The position numbers were made by a program, and so were the translations under genes. Source: Riptortus pedestris (taxonomy: Eukaryota; Arthropoda; Insecta; Hemiptera; Alydidae). From it: a stretch of DNA of 64,000 nt. The stretch spans positions 15,185,001-15,249,000 of the forward strand of contig CM032233.1 of assembly GCA_019009955.1 (NCBI GenBank), in the 5' to 3' direction. The notes beneath the pieces are model-generated. The model saw only the letters and a list, made by a program, of their open reading frames with translations. It was not told the DNA's origin and made no database searches. Shown here piece by piece: positions 10,375-22,865 of this stretch (position 1 is its first letter; each line of letters begins with the position of its first letter).

Positions 10375-10445
10375 CAGGTTTAGGAGCTCGTATTACTTTC
10401 GGTTAGGCTAGTGTTGTGTGTTTCGATTCTCACTGGAGCAATAGG
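10375..10445 (+). repeat. tRNA-like segment (possible SINE head)
   Basis: A box-A-like TAGCCCAACAGG is followed by a box-B-like GTTTCGATTCTC about 45 bases on. This is a decayed pol III-type head without good cloverleaf pairing. Confidence 0.3.
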
Positions 10446-10891
10446 AATATTTTTAGTGAAGACCTCACTGAATTCAGTTCCAACTTCACTAGTAAAGGAT
10501 TGTATAACCTGCAAATAAGCCACCGTGATTAACAATGGTAGCATATAATTTAAATTATATGTACGTTAACTAATGTGTAATGTTATAATAATTAACCTAC
10601 TGATATATTGTTAATGTTAAAAGTTGCATTCCATAGGATTCAGGATATGTATGAATATTTATCTACATAGAAAGCATATATCTGTTAGTATAGATAAGTT
10701 AGATCAACTAAGCAAATTCTGAAAATGTTGAACGTTCAGTCCAATAATTTGGCGCTGGACCTCTTCTATGTAATTTTTCCATAGATGTTGCTGTAAAAAT
10801 AATAAAAAAAAACTCTGGGAGAACTATGCTGAGAACGAGTCTGCAAAAAAAAAAATATCACTGAGATTATTCAGAGAACAAACATTTTTTC

Positions 10892-10896
<5 letters not shown>

Positions 10897-10942
<46 letters not shown>
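10897..10942. repeat. (TA)n microsatellite
   Basis: Uninterrupted TA dinucleotides of about 46 bases in AT-rich DNA. Confidence 0.95.
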
Positions 10943-10947
<5 letters not shown>

Positions 10948-12372
10948 TCAAGCAGCAAGAGTGAATAATTTCAATGACTAAAAAGACTATCTATTTAATT
11001 AATTTTTATCTTATAGGTAATTATATGAAAATAAATATTCCGAACAGGAAAAAACTATATTATCACATGTGCAGAGGTTTAAAACACAAAACTTCAATCA
11101 TATTTCTTTAAAAATAAAATAGTAAGTAATATGAATAATAATTTAACACTGCGTTTGAACAAACTTTCACATGTGTAATTAATTATTTGAAGATATTTCA
11201 TCTCCAAAAATAACATTATTGTACAATTTCTGCACGAGGATCCAATCCAAATACTATAAAAAGTGAGAAAAAAAATAATAACCTTATAGCAAGGGGCATT
11301 TGTTGGAAACTGTATAAATGGTTGTTAAGTGCACTACAGAATCATACTGCAACTTTTTATATAAGTATTGGCCAAATAAAAACAAAAAATATGACTTACT
11401 CAGCTAAAACACAGATGCAGCCAGGAGAGAAAGAGAGAGGTGTAAGTTGAGCTGAGGCTGTGAAACCCACATGTATAAACAATGGTGTAGATACAGGCCT
11501 GCCAACTAGATATCAAAGAAAATCCCTCACTATATTTCACATTAAACTTTTGGAAAACATATTTTATATTTTAATATATCATATTTTTCTAATGAAAGGA
11601 ATATAAATATACATATAAACATATATATATATTTATATTTATATGCATATTTACATTCATAAAGTGGGTTACTCTCCTCCCCCCCCCACACCATCTTAAT
11701 TTTACTGAGTTTACTTCTTTTCCAAAATCAGAGAATACAAATCTTGTTAATTATAAATTAATGTAATGATTTATTTGTATGTTTATTTCTGCATGGCTCC
11801 CTCACCTGGCCTGGTATACCATACTTGCTTTTCCTGGGCAATCGTTCCGAGTCCATTCTTCAAGGAATTGGGCTTAATGGAAATACAAATGTAACCTGTA
11901 AGAGAGTCGACAAAGTTTCTGATACACACATCATTCCAGACTAATATTGCATATTGTCTGATGAAGTAGATTTTAAAGATAAATAAAACGTCATCGAACC
12001 TCATTGAATGTTTTAAGAAAGTGGCAGAGGCCTAGAATCTGTAACAAAATTTACAATGTTAAAACTAATGTTTCTATGAGAGTTTTATTTTACTTCTTAT
12101 AGGGTAAAAGAAATTTACATTCTTTTGTTTCTGCCAATACAGAAAACTTTCTCTCCTAAACAAATTTTTTGGGGAAACATTTATTTATCTTGTTAAATAA
12201 AAAAAAAAATTAAAGTTGTATGTTTGTAAACAAACTTAAATCTGTTGTCATACCTCTTGGTGAAGAAGTCCCTGGCTGATGATCGACAAAACGATCCAGA
12301 CTGAAACAGCCTGACTCATAGACTGTCTACTGATTCATACACAACTAACTCAGTACAACTTTTGGTGGCCTG

Positions 12373-12449
12373 GAAGATGTTAGTTACTCTTGCATTGAAG
12401 CTGCTTGCATTGAAGATGTTAGTTACTCTTGCATTGAAGCTGCTTGCCA
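12373..12449. repeat. 39-base tandem duplication
   Basis: Two adjacent, near-identical copies of a unit beginning GAAGATGTTAGTTACTCTTG. Both strands stay open across it, which reflects the duplication rather than a gene. Confidence 0.8.
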
Positions 12450-14559
12450 GAAAAAAAAAGAAGTGTAAAAACCACATTTCAAGAATAATAGATATACTGG
12501 TTAAAGCTATTGTGTTCAGAGACAGGCCCACACACAACCAATCACAAAAAAAGTATGCAAAATAGAATGTATTTAAGTTAGATAGCCCCTTCTGTGTCTA
12601 CCCCATTATATATATTTTTTTTAAATATCAATGCTAACATATTATCAGTATCAGTATATTGTGCAAAAATAAATTTTGTTTCTGTATTTAGATTAGTATT
12701 TTAAGAATTTTCATGAAAACCGTTATGATTAGGTTGAGAATTTTACCTTGTTTTTGGGGATACGTAATTTTTCTTCTTAGTTGATCAAGCATTAAAATAA
12801 ACATCCAAGTAACTATTATCAATTTGGTAACAATATAAAGGGGAAGTAATTGCCAGGAATTCTTTTGCTTGGGAAGAAAAATTTGGTATCAGGGATTATG
12901 GACCTCCTAAGAAGGCCAGCTCTCCCCTTTTATAGTTCCAATTATCATTTCTTTCCTGAAACTCAGATATTTAAGATGCTCCTGTCATCAAACACAGATT
13001 TGCAGAACTCGTCTAAAGAAAAATGATTTAAAGTCTTAACACTAATATTGCCATAAACAAGTTTTGCCCATTCCCCATTTCTTTACTATTTTCAAAAACA
13101 TGCTGCATTCGCTCTCTACTCTATAACTACTTACGATTCTCTATATTCAATGGACCTCAAAACCCCAAATATCACCTATTATTGATCATGGCCATTGCAA
13201 ACCTTTCAATGATCATAACTTTGTAACATTTGACAATTCATAAATTCAATAACTTATCTATTAAGATTTCCTTGTCATTCTCCTATCCTCTGCAAAGCAA
13301 ATGCCATCACTACTCTCTCCAATTCTAATTCAGATTCTTGCCCTTAATAATGATTTTACACTTGTCAACTAATGAACGTTTTGTTGGTAAATATTTTTTA
13401 TCTGCATTTAAGTTCACTAATTCTGTAGCTCAACCTGAAATACTCAACCTTCTGAGAGCCATATCCCCTTCTGAGGTATCCCTCAACATCCTCCTATGAT
13501 TGTTTTGATTAATTAAAGAGATAAAATGCAAACATTTGGCCTTGAGTCATGTCCTTAGCTTCGATGTTTCAAATGGACAAACCTATCCTTAAGAAACTAT
13601 TCCAGGAATCAAAACCAGCTTCTAAAGAATTTACACGTAACAAACTGTGAGATACAAGATCTCTAATCGATGCAGCTTCTTTTCTTTTAGTAAAAATCTC
13701 CCCAGTAACTCAAACTAAACTCTTATCACACATAGGAGTCTATAAAACCAGAGATCCTTATCCTCACTCCTACTAATCTCGTTTTGTACACCATTTCAGA
13801 GTCACATACATTGTACCCCTATCTCCTGCCACTTCCAGCTTTAAAATAGTATTGAAGACAGTGACCTAAAGCCTCATGCCTATTTATGTCCAATCCTACC
13901 ACTTACTAATCTTTTCTGTCTTTGCTATGTTTTCAAAATATATCACACTCAGCTCATTGACCTAACTTCTAAGGAATTAAGTCTGATTTGGAGAATATTA
14001 CAAGACCATAAATTTTGTTAATGGTCAAACTACTCCAATCTGAGTCAATTCAAGTAAAAAAAAAAAAAAATCAAGACCACAATTTTGCGTTTTTAATGTT
14101 TAACATGTTTTGCAGGTTACTTTATTATCACCTAAGGAACCTCAATAAATAATAAAAATATTAAATTTTATTGCCAGTAATTTCTTATTGTTTTACAATT
14201 CTTTTTTCAAGAAAATAGTACTTTAAGAATAATATTTTTTTAGTTTGGACAAATTCAAAAATTATTACTTTTCATTACTGTAAGCATATAGTGAATTAAA
14301 TTTATTTGTGGCGGATAAGAAAAAAATAGAATAGAAAAATTTTTTTTTAGTGGTGAGTTAAATTTGTAATCTAATAGTTTTAATTAAAGAAGGCATTTCT
14401 CACCTTACTAATACATATTTTTTTAAAGATGATTTCTCTGAAACTTCATGGTTCAAGAAAAACATTCTTCCTGTAACTGTGTGACCAAACATGGGGTCCC
14501 TTTGAATAGATGAATATCTTTTCATATTATTCTGATTCTTAAAGCTAATGACGGCCAAA

Positions 14560-14850
14560 ACATACCATCCTCTAATCTTCTGATATTTTTAGTTTAATAT
14601 TTTGTTAAACTAAGAATACTTTATAAGATAATAGGTAGGAAAAAAATTCATGGAAAAATAAAATAATTAACTCTGTTCAAAACAAAAATATATTTTTTTA
14701 TACTACAATATTTATAAAAAGTACAAATGGGTTAAACTTTACATATTGTGTTTTATTTATACTTGAGGTATGAAAAATCTAAAATGAGTCACTTAAAAAT
14801 ACAAAAATTAAAATAATGATTTTATTTGTATGATATTGAAAAAAAAAATA
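14560..14850 (+). repeat. Diverged single unit of the 46.5-51.3 kb satellite
   Basis: The stretch AACTCTGTTC, then AAAATATAT, then AGTACAAATGGGTTAAACTT parallels the satellite order AACTCTGTTAATAACAAATT, ATATAAGCAGTACAAATGAG, TTAAACTATACAT. It lies immediately 3' (in gene sense) of the terminal exon at 14951-15415. Confidence 0.5.
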
Positions 14851-14906
14851 ACAAAATCATATGAACCACAAGATTGTTAAGTTAATTATAGTATGCATTG
14901 CACTAT

Positions 14907-14938
<32 letters not shown>

Positions 14939-14950
14939 CTGCATATTTTT

Positions 14951-15415
14951 TCAGGAGTTTTCTTCATGCAGTGGATCATAAATATCAAATCTCTTCCTAC
15001 GAATAAATTCGTGGCAATGATATCTGTCATATTCGAATTCTGTGGGTGATATTTCGGGAACTGGCTTCCTTGAGAAATTTTCTAGTCTGCGCGTAGACAA
15101 ATTATATGATATGTAATGCCTTGGATACTTGGTATATTTTAAAGTAAAAAAAAAAGTGAGAAATTCTCTTTCGTTATAATACTGAAATCCATATGCATTG
15201 CATCTTCTTATGAACTCTGTCATAAGTGTATAATGTAAGTGGTTGATAACTATAAAGGAGACCATCTCTAGTCTATCTAAGCCATCACCGACATTTCCAC
15301 ATAGGAACACTTGGCGGTAATACAGAGGCCAATTCAAGTAGTCACAATTTAATATAACTTCTTGAAATAAAACATGCCCAAAGTGTTCATCCTCATAAGT
15401 ATGAGTAGAGTCCAT
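14951..15415 (-). CDS. Terminal exon of unrecognised host gene, paralogue A
   Basis: TTATTTCAG immediately precedes an ATG at 15415, and the frame runs 154 codons to a TGA at 14951. Because the paralogue at 54009-54464 has the same CAG|ATG junction, the Met is probably an internal phase-0 exon start rather than, or as well as, a start codon. Shared features are EVIL-x-x-x-(F/Y)L-x-WPL-x-YRQ(V/L)F, then GNV, then MTEF-x-x-x-CNAY near residue 70, then ISYNL-x-(T/K)R, then YHC-x-(E/W)FIR-x-KR(F/L)DI(Y/F)DPLHE at the end. It is mostly charged and aromatic with no signal peptide in this exon and no membrane span. I do not recognise a family. Conserved spacing between the paralogues argues for selection on protein. 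Confidence 0.7.
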   Translation of the reverse strand: MDSTHTYEDEHFGHVLFQEVILNCDYLNWPLYYRQVFLCGNVGDGLDRLEMVSFIVINHLHYTLMTEFIRRCNAYGFQYYNEREFLTFFFTLKYTKYPRHYISYNLSTRRLENFSRKPVPEISPTEFEYDRYHCHEFIRRKRFDIYDPLHEENS

Positions 15416-16840
15416 CTGAAATAAGTATCTAAGATTAATATTTTAATTTTATGAGCAAGAAAATATACAGTGTGTGAGTATTACTAAATATATTTTAATT
15501 ATACTTGAATCATAGTAAGTGATGACATTTAGCCATGAGACATTGGACTGTGAGATGCTTGGTTGGGAATCAGTTAATCTTATTAAAAAGAAACCCCTGT
15601 AGAAAATCTGGTTTATTTCTTCTAGCTGACTACATTTTCTTATTTGAAATCTATGTTCTTTTGTTGTCATACAACCAGAAATAAACGTTTTCAATTAGCA
15701 AATATCTTAAAGTTTTCCAGACAGATCTTCTTTTAGTTAAAACCAGGTTCTGAAGAACTAAATATTTAAAATTGGTATTAAGTTTGAGGGATTTTATTAA
15801 AAAGGAAGAGAATTCAGTGCTCTATAGGGCTCTTGAAATTTATATGAACTAAAAGCTATTGACAATTTACTAAACTTTTGAAGTTTGTCTCTTATAAATA
15901 TCAATATGATTTTTTTTTTTGGCAGCATACTAAAACATTATAAGGTTAAATATAAATATGCAGAGTGCTTTAAAGAATTCACAGGCTGGAAATTTTTAAG
16001 TCCATTCTTAAGCATAGAATAAAAAAAAAGGAATTTGTTTTTTATCATCTGGAGTCATGAGAATGAAAATGTATGATACCTAGATTCAATCATACTATGT
16101 GACAATGTCATATACCCTAAGAAAAATTAGAAAATATGTTTCTTGTAAAAATATCTAATAATGGAAATAGCAAAAATGTAGGATCAACATAGCACTCTAA
16201 ATTAGTTATTATTTATAATAAAAACAATTAATTTGCCTACACTTGAAAAAAAAAAATAGTCCAATGCTAAGGAGGTTCTTAAACTGTAACTGCCTAGGGT
16301 AATTACTTTATTAATTTGGTTTAAACCGCTAATTAGTCAGTTGTTAACTTAATTTAAGTTATTATTAGGTCTTTTATCCTTTTTATTATGATCTATCTCC
16401 ATTGTAAATTAAATCCCCTGTCGCTAATATTTATAGGTATTCTTGTTTTATATAGCATACTACTTGTTTCGTGCCTTATTAATTTAATTTAGTAATTAGC
16501 TATAAAAGGAAAAGCAAATTTGATTATTATTCATAAATTTCTTGTTATATCTTCGTCTAGATGTATCCTAAGTATAAGGACTATGCACAATATTAAACAT
16601 ATATATAAATCATTTTCTAATTGAAGATTATTTTTATTATAGTTGAAATTGTAGTAATATAACTTTAGAGTTTTAATTCAGATACCATAAATAACTTTAC
16701 TGACCCTGTACTCGTGTTGTGTTACAACTAAGTGACAAATAGTTTATATGGCGCTTTAAAATTACTGGGAAGCGTAACGATAAACGTTCGACGGAAGCAT
16801 TTAAAGCATCTGGAGGAAAGTCGATAGGTAGTGAGTGCCA
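15416..16840. other. Upstream/intronic AT-rich DNA
   Basis: No convincing upstream exon was found. The minus open frame at 15449-15694 lacks splice context and motifs. Several homopolymer runs are present. Confidence 0.4.
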
Positions 16841-18560
16841 TAGAGGTAGGTAAATACCATGCCCACTAGCAAGCACACTTCAGGTAATGGATCCCAAATG
16901 ATCCATTTTTGGGTCAATGCACTGGTAGCCAAGGCTCAGACAAGGAATTAAGTATATTAGTTCCAAACCAGGACCTCATGAGTGAAGTGCAGAAGTTCAT
17001 TACTGAACTTGAAAAGAAGATTAACAAATGAAGATATTAGTCGATTACGTTAAACAACTAGAGCGAAACTGTAATTTGTTCATTATAGGAAACTCAAAAC
17101 TGCGGGGACAAGTTGTAATGCTACAGGGCTCTAAAGATCACACAATCTACCGCATAATTGAAAATGTTGAGAAGCTTGGCATTAAATTGGTATCAATAAA
17201 CTGAAAGCTGGTGGTACTCCTAATCCGTTTTTGAAAAGCACATACTCTGCAAATGTTCAGCCAGAGCCGAGCTACGTAGTGCTCTTCAGACTTGAAGGTG
17301 AAATTAAAGAACAATTTCCCATAATAGATGAAGTAAAGAATAACAAAGAACCTTCTAAACAGGGACTACGAATCAGAAATTACTTTTCCACAACTAGAGG
17401 CCTACTTATACATATATACAGGAAAGAAGACGTGCAGAAAATGTCGAGCCTCCCTCAGTTGATTAAATTGAGACCGGAGATCACCAATCCCAGAATACCC
17501 GAATTGTTTTTTATGATATTCCAAAAACACATGACAAAAGATAAACTGAAGAGTGACTTCTGGGGTCAAAATGCCTTCACGCTCAAGGATAGCAACTGTG
17601 TTTTTAATCCAATCTTAAGGACACGCAAGGGAGAAAACCAAACAAGACAATGGATCCTTGAAGTGAGCCCGAATCTTCGGAAGGAACTCCTCCGTGAGGG
17701 AAGAATATATTTGGATTATTTCTCACGCCGATTTAAACAATGGACAGCCCTCACTAGATGCCACAAGGGTGCGGCCATGTCGAAGCTTATTGCATATGTG
17801 AATACCAAATTGTTCTCACTGCTCTGAGAGGGACTACAATTTTCTGACATGCCCAAACCTAAAAGCGGCTGAAAAGTGCATTAACTGTGTCCGAGCCAAG
17901 CAAGAGGCAACACACTCAGCGGCTGTCAAAGTATGTGGCTTGTCATTCAACTTGGTAAGCGTCTACGCTAAGTTTTCCATTCCTACGGTAGAGATATTGT
18001 TGGAGCTTGAGTATTAGACCACATCCCAGGAAACGTCCAAATTGTAAGCGACTTACATACACACTCTACAGATGGGGCTCCTCCTTCACTGACAGAAAGG
18101 TTTCGCTCATAGAGGAATGTATAGCACGGCGAAACCTTGTGCTTATATATTACTCAGCATCTCAATCAATCTTTGAGGGATCACAGGGTTCCTCGCACAT
18201 CCACCTCGAACTCTAGTAAGCATAGATCTTGCAGGGGTAGTAAAAAACTGGGACGTATTGGAAGATTGGACCAGCAGTTAACACTGCGTCCTAAGGACCG
18301 TTAATGGTAACGGAGTAGAAGAGCAGCACCTGAGAAGAAGGTGGAATACAAGGCTTGGCACCTAAGCTTTATAAGGCGGTACAGAAATCTTGACGAACAA
18401 ACTAATAGCTTAACGTCAGCATCATACAAGCCTTTGACCAGGTACTTCCCCGGAAACGCTACTCGAGTTCCGTGGTGCAGTAAGGGCCCGGTTTCATTCG
18501 GCAGTCGAAACCTAGTCTACCAACGAGGCTACACATACAGAGGAATCTCCGGAATGGGAT
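16841..18560 (+). pseudogene. R1-like non-LTR retrotransposon relic (ORF1 and start of ORF2)
   Basis: The open part, 17231-17827, has WILEVSPNLRKELLREGRIY followed by LDYFSRRFKQW and then RCHKGAA. This matches R1-clade ORF1 (gag-like) proteins, where WVxEVSPxxRxxL..RLYxxWxxCRVxDY precedes CCHC knuckles. Past the stop the knuckle region continues in another frame (CINCVRAKQEATHSAA). It is followed by words typical of the endonuclease start (SVYAKFSIPT, DLAGVVKNWDVLEDW). Multiple frameshifts and stops are present. Similarity ends where the putative LTR of the neighbouring retrovirus begins. ORF1 normally binds RNA, and ORF2 supplies endonuclease and RT; the RT is absent here. Confidence 0.7.
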
Positions 18561-18564
18561 GTCT

Positions 18565-18760
18565 TAGGTTAAGTTTAAAGTACGCGTGTAAGCCTTTTTA
18601 AAAAGCACTTTTATTAATTACAACTTTAAAAATGAACGGAGTGCCAGTCTAGAGCTACTGGGGAAATGACTAGGGGAGGAAAAATGGAAGGGATTATAAA
18701 GGAAATAAATGCTGATGTTTGTGATGTCAGCAGGACGGATGTTCCCAAGACCTAACTACT
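18565..18760 (-). repeat. Putative 3' LTR of the errantivirus
   Basis: On the minus strand, after the envelope stop, a purine-rich tract (AAGGAGGGAG) precedes AGTAGTTAGG. A TTATAAT-like box and an AATAAAAG polyadenylation-type signal lie within the next 150 bases. At about 195 bases it is short for errantivirus LTRs. No matching 5' LTR is visible near 24.1 kb, so the call rests on position and signals only. Confidence 0.4.
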
Positions 18761-18766
18761 CCCTCC

Positions 18767-20285
18767 TTAAGCTGAAGCTGTCCTCGGCGAAGTAAGTGGT
18801 AAGCGAGGAAGCGATGATGAAGAATGGGTTTCGCTTTTTTGTTTTTCTATTGGCTGTAGCCTGGTCATGAAGCCTGGTTGCTTATATAATATATACAATA
18901 CACAGAATAATAACGCTAATCTAAGAACAATTATACATAAAAAATAAAGATTACTTAAATCAAAATCATCAGTATCCAATTGTTGCAGTGGCTCTATATT
19001 TAAATTAGTCTTGTGTATATGATCCAAAGTGAAAGAAGTTTCTTCCGCTATTGGCGGTATGTGATATGATTCCCAGTAAGACTATGGTATGGGAGAATTG
19101 TAAAGTATTTCGGATGAATTGGCATATAAAAGTTCCGTTAATTTTGTGTGAACAGTTACATTGTATCCTTTATTATTTATAGTAATATGGGACTCCTTAT
19201 ATAATAAAAATTGATTAATTATTGGTATGTATTTTATAAATGGACTGTTCTCTTTAATAATTAAACTCATACAATTATTTAATTTCTTATGTTCTAATAT
19301 ATCTAGAGTACAATTATTATAAACTTGACTAACATTTCTACAATAATAATAATCATTAAGAAGTTCACAATGTCCTGTGAATAGCTCTGTATATCTCATA
19401 ATAAAAGAGGGATATATTACTGTTGTCATAACCTGCCCTTTGTGATATACAGGATAGGATAAAAGGAAAAAGGTTTCGAATGTAGATCGAGGTTGTGATA
19501 TTATTGTGAATAGAACAATGTACTTTGGAAATTTGCCACAACACATTAGGGTCATTTGATATAAAAGTTATATGAGTATTATTAATAAGTGTTTCCAGTT
19601 CCCTGTAAGATATAATACTGGAATGAAGAATATTAAGTTTGCAAAAATCTAAACTAGTTTCTATATCGTTAATAGTATTATATAGCAACATTAAATTATT
19701 AAACAAAATAGAGTACTGTTGCGGAAGCATTATAGCATTTGTTTCGTTGCTAAAATACTGAAAATATTTTTCTAATCTAGCATTATTGGTCTCCATAATT
19801 GATATATCTTTATTAAATTCACCAATTAATTGCTTATTAATAGATAGTTGACTTTCTACATTATGTTCTAAATGATAATTATTAGACTGTATTTTACTAA
19901 TTATTGCATCATATTTTTGTTTATCCTGAGCATCCATATTGCCAGTCAGCCATGAGATAGCCGTGCCAATGATTAAACCGCGTTTTGGTCTACTTTTGTT
20001 TATTTTCAAGTGGTCTAGTTTGTCCTGAGTATATTTAAGATGTACACGAATAGAATCCAAAAAATATTGATAATTTTTCTTCTTATAAATGTTAATAATT
20101 CGGTCAATACTTGTCAATTCTTTTTGTAGTACATCAGTGTCAATGTGATGAAAATAAGTATAAGTAGAATTAATGAAAAATGAGTCATGTATTTTTATGG
20201 CAGTGATCCCAGGTTCGTTAGTAAGGTGAGTTAGCCTGCACACTACTGCTGGGTTGAGGATCAGTAGAAGCACTAGCATTTTCAC
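18767..20285 (-). pseudogene. env: Errantivirus envelope gene, frameshifted
   Basis: The frame starting at 20285 opens with a hydrophobic signal peptide (MKMLVLLLILNPAVVC), has several N-x-S/T sites, and at about residue 101 a furin-type site RPKRG followed by GLIIGTAISWLTGNMD, the fusion-peptide arrangement of insect errantivirus envelopes related to baculovirus F proteins. The frame is lost near 19.4-19.55 kb. The remainder lies in the frame 19555-19082, and the C-terminal membrane anchor (LYFLCIIVLRLALLFCVLYI) with a short basic tail in a further frame to 18767. The intact family protein mediates membrane fusion; this copy cannot be made as one chain. Confidence 0.8.
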
Positions 20286-20598
20286 CTGAAACAGATGAAA
20301 TTTTCATTTTTTTTTCCTAGGAAGTTTCATCCTATTTGGGTGAAATTTAATGGACTGTTTAAGATTTCCTCTGTTGTAAGTTACTTTTTTGGTCTCTTTA
20401 TTATATGTCGTTTTGAAATACTTTGGTTTGTGTTTTTTGTTGAATGTAGTGTTTAAGTAAGGTTCTTCAGGAATGTGAGTTTCTTGTTCTCTACCTTCAT
20501 TTAGTTTATTTGTTCGGTCTTCTTTTTCCTTATCAGTTTTCCTTTTTACTAGTTTATGTATTGTTTGTAATTGGTTAAAATAATTGTTTATATTCTCT

Positions 20599-22276
20599 TC
20601 AGTTATTAGTTTCTGTCATGTCTTCTATGTAAGGGTTTTTTGTTACTCCGAAAGTAATTTCCATCGGTGTCAGTTTCAAATTAGAATTTATTGAATTATT
20701 AAATGCTATTAACGCAAGTGTCATACATTTCTCCACATTATAATCCTTATGTTCTAATTGTATTGAATTTAGTAATTCAATAAGTGTAGAGTGTGAACGT
20801 TCCAATAGTCCTTGAGAGTCAGAATGTCCTGGTGTTGTGTAGTATGGTTCCATGACATATAGCTTGAGAAAGTTTCGTAAACCAATATTGTCAAATTCTC
20901 GTCCGTTATCCATTTGAATAATTGTAGGTATAGGAAATAAAGCAAGATAGTTACTTAGCTGGTCTTGAATTTCAACTTGGTTCAAACTACTAAGAGGTTA
21001 TGCTAACAGTTTTTTTCGAAAATGAATCAATAATTGTTAAAAATTTATGTTTGTCATGATAAGAAACATCAATTTGTATTTTTTCAAAAGGTCGATCAGG
21101 AGTTGGTGTTTGTTTATATACCACTTGAATAGGTTTCCTCTCATAGAACATTTATTGATAGTCTGTAATATCTTTGAACATTCCAGGCCAATAATATCTC
21201 CAACGAATATTTTCATAAGACTCACTAATACCTCTATGATAGGTTTTGCCTACATGATAATTAGAAACTACTTCAGCTTGTTCTGATTTCCGTATTATGT
21301 CTAAATTTAACTTAGAATAATGCTTAATTTTAATTGTACTAAAACTACTAGTTAAAATATTTTTAAAGTTTTCAAATATATTATTATATTCGTCTTGTAA
21401 AATACCATTTTTTTTACAATATACACCATAAGTTGTGTTAAGTTTTAAATATTTTATACAATATTTTTTCACTTTTTCTCTGTCTAATGAGTTTATAAAA
21501 GAAAATGTGAGATGGGTTTTATTAAATATTTTTTGAATTTGAGGATTCGAATTTCCTCGTTGTAGAACAATTTGATTCTGTTCAACATTCAAAATTTTAC
21601 TTTCGTCACAAATAACAACCTGCTCAACTGAACTTTCCTGTGAATGTATTGTGATTAGACTTTCATTATCCCGAATTTCATTATTATTTGGGGTATAATT
21701 TTGAAGGAATTCATCGAGTACTTCTTGTGGATCTATCTCGTCTTCTATAGCAGTAGAATAATGAACGCGAGATAAGGCGTCCCCTACAACGTTCGTTTTT
21801 CCGGCGACATTAATATTGCATTTGAAATCAGATAAAATACATTTCCACCTTAATAATATGAATTCGGTTCCATTAGACTGTGGAGCCATTGCAAAGGTTT
21901 GTGATCAGCTTGAATTAAAAATTTTCTTCCATATAGGACGTAAATGTTTGCAAGCCCATACAATTGGCAATAATCCTTTTTCTATAGTTGACAGATTTTC
22001 TTAATGCTTATTTAATGTTCGCGACACGTAGCCTATTGGTAAATCTTTACCATCGAAATCTTGTGACAAAACTGCTCCAAGTACAAAATTTGAAGCATCA
22101 GTGGTTAAAATGAATTGTTTGGAAAAATCGGGCAGTTGTAAAATTGGGTTATTCCGCAAAAGAGTTTTTAATTGTTCAAAAGCTTGTTTATACTCTACAT
22201 TATTTATATTAATTTTAGAAGTTTTCTTTAATTCTAACGTTAGGGGTTTAGCTATTTTAGTGTAATCTCGAATCAT
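20599..22276 (-). pseudogene. pol: Errantivirus RNase H and integrase part of pol, broken
   Basis: From 22276: FEQLKTLLRNNPILQLPDFS, then FILTTDASNFVLGAVLSQD, the start of Ty3/gypsy RNase H. The frame breaks near 22001 and continues in others (ALSRVHYST near 21770, usual end of RNase H). The integrase follows: the H-x-x-x-x-x-H half of a zinc finger (HVGKTYHRG), YYWPGM, a frame break near 21150-20985, then IQMDNGREFDN and an SQGLLERSHSTL segment that contain the second Asp and the Glu of the DDE triad. At least three frame breaks or stops. A basic, Lys/Arg-rich tail leads to the envelope start about 300 bases on. Confidence 0.8.
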
Positions 22277-22279
22277 CTT

Positions 22280-22865
22280 ACGATAATAACACGTTCTTTC
22301 CTAAAAATTGTTTAACTTCTTTTTGAGTTTTTGGAATTGGAAAATTCTTGATAGCGACTCATTTTAAAGGATTTGGCTTAATACCTTGATCTGAAATTAT
22401 ATGACCTAAATATAATAAGCGCTTAAAAAATTCAGTCTATCGATTTGAATTTTTAAATTATGAAATTTTAATTTTTCAAAAATCGCTTTAAGATGTTTTA
22501 AATGTTCTTCTAAGTTATCTGAAAAAATTACTAGCCCAATTTTTTGCTTGCCTGAGGCATTCATTTTTTTGGGGACAACCCAGATAGGCGAGTTGCATGG
22601 CGAATTGCTTGGTCTAATAATATTACTTTCGAGAAGTTTGTCTATTTCTATTTCAAAATCTTTCCGAAAAAATTCCCGATATCTATAGTTTTTTGTATAA
22701 ACTGGTAACTCTTTAGTGGTTACTATTTTATGTTTTAAAATATTATTACTACTTAATTTATCATGTTCACGTTTTATTATTTCAGGGAATTGCTTAATTA
22801 GGCTTATAATTTTTACTTATTCCTCTTCATTCATATGGTCAGACCGTATGAGATGAGGAAGTTCT
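22280..22865 (-). pseudogene. pol: Errantivirus reverse transcriptase with core deletion
   Basis: N-terminal RT words are readable (HMNEEEKVK, FPEIIKREHDKLSS, IRPSNSPCNSPIWVVPKK). Immediately after a GKQKIG segment the sequence passes to VIFSDNLEEHLKHLKAIFEK. In intact gypsy/errantivirus RTs these two are separated by about 80-90 residues that hold the palm and the YxDD motif. The catalytic centre is therefore deleted in this copy. Further stops follow at the thumb. Confidence 0.75.

Larger units (their letters stand above)
9718..14559. other. Gene-poor AT-rich interval
   Basis: Nothing that I recognise as a gene over about 4.8 kb. It holds a tRNA-like segment (10375-10445), a (TA)n tract (10897-10942), a 39-base tandem duplication (12373-12449) and a stretch at 12900-14050 that is C-rich on the plus strand but has no sustained frame. 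The minus open frame at 11783-12004 has no recognised motif. Confidence 0.5.

Noticed and set aside
11956..12004. CTGATGA ... TCATCGAA resembling a hammerhead
   Set aside because: The second core word is GAAC, not GAAA, and stem I does not form.
11783..12004. 73-codon minus frame
   Set aside because: No motif, no splice context, and within AT-rich unassigned sequence.
12900..14050. C-rich stretch as a possible retroelement pol
   Set aside because: Words in no frame follow a recognisable RT, RNase H or integrase order.
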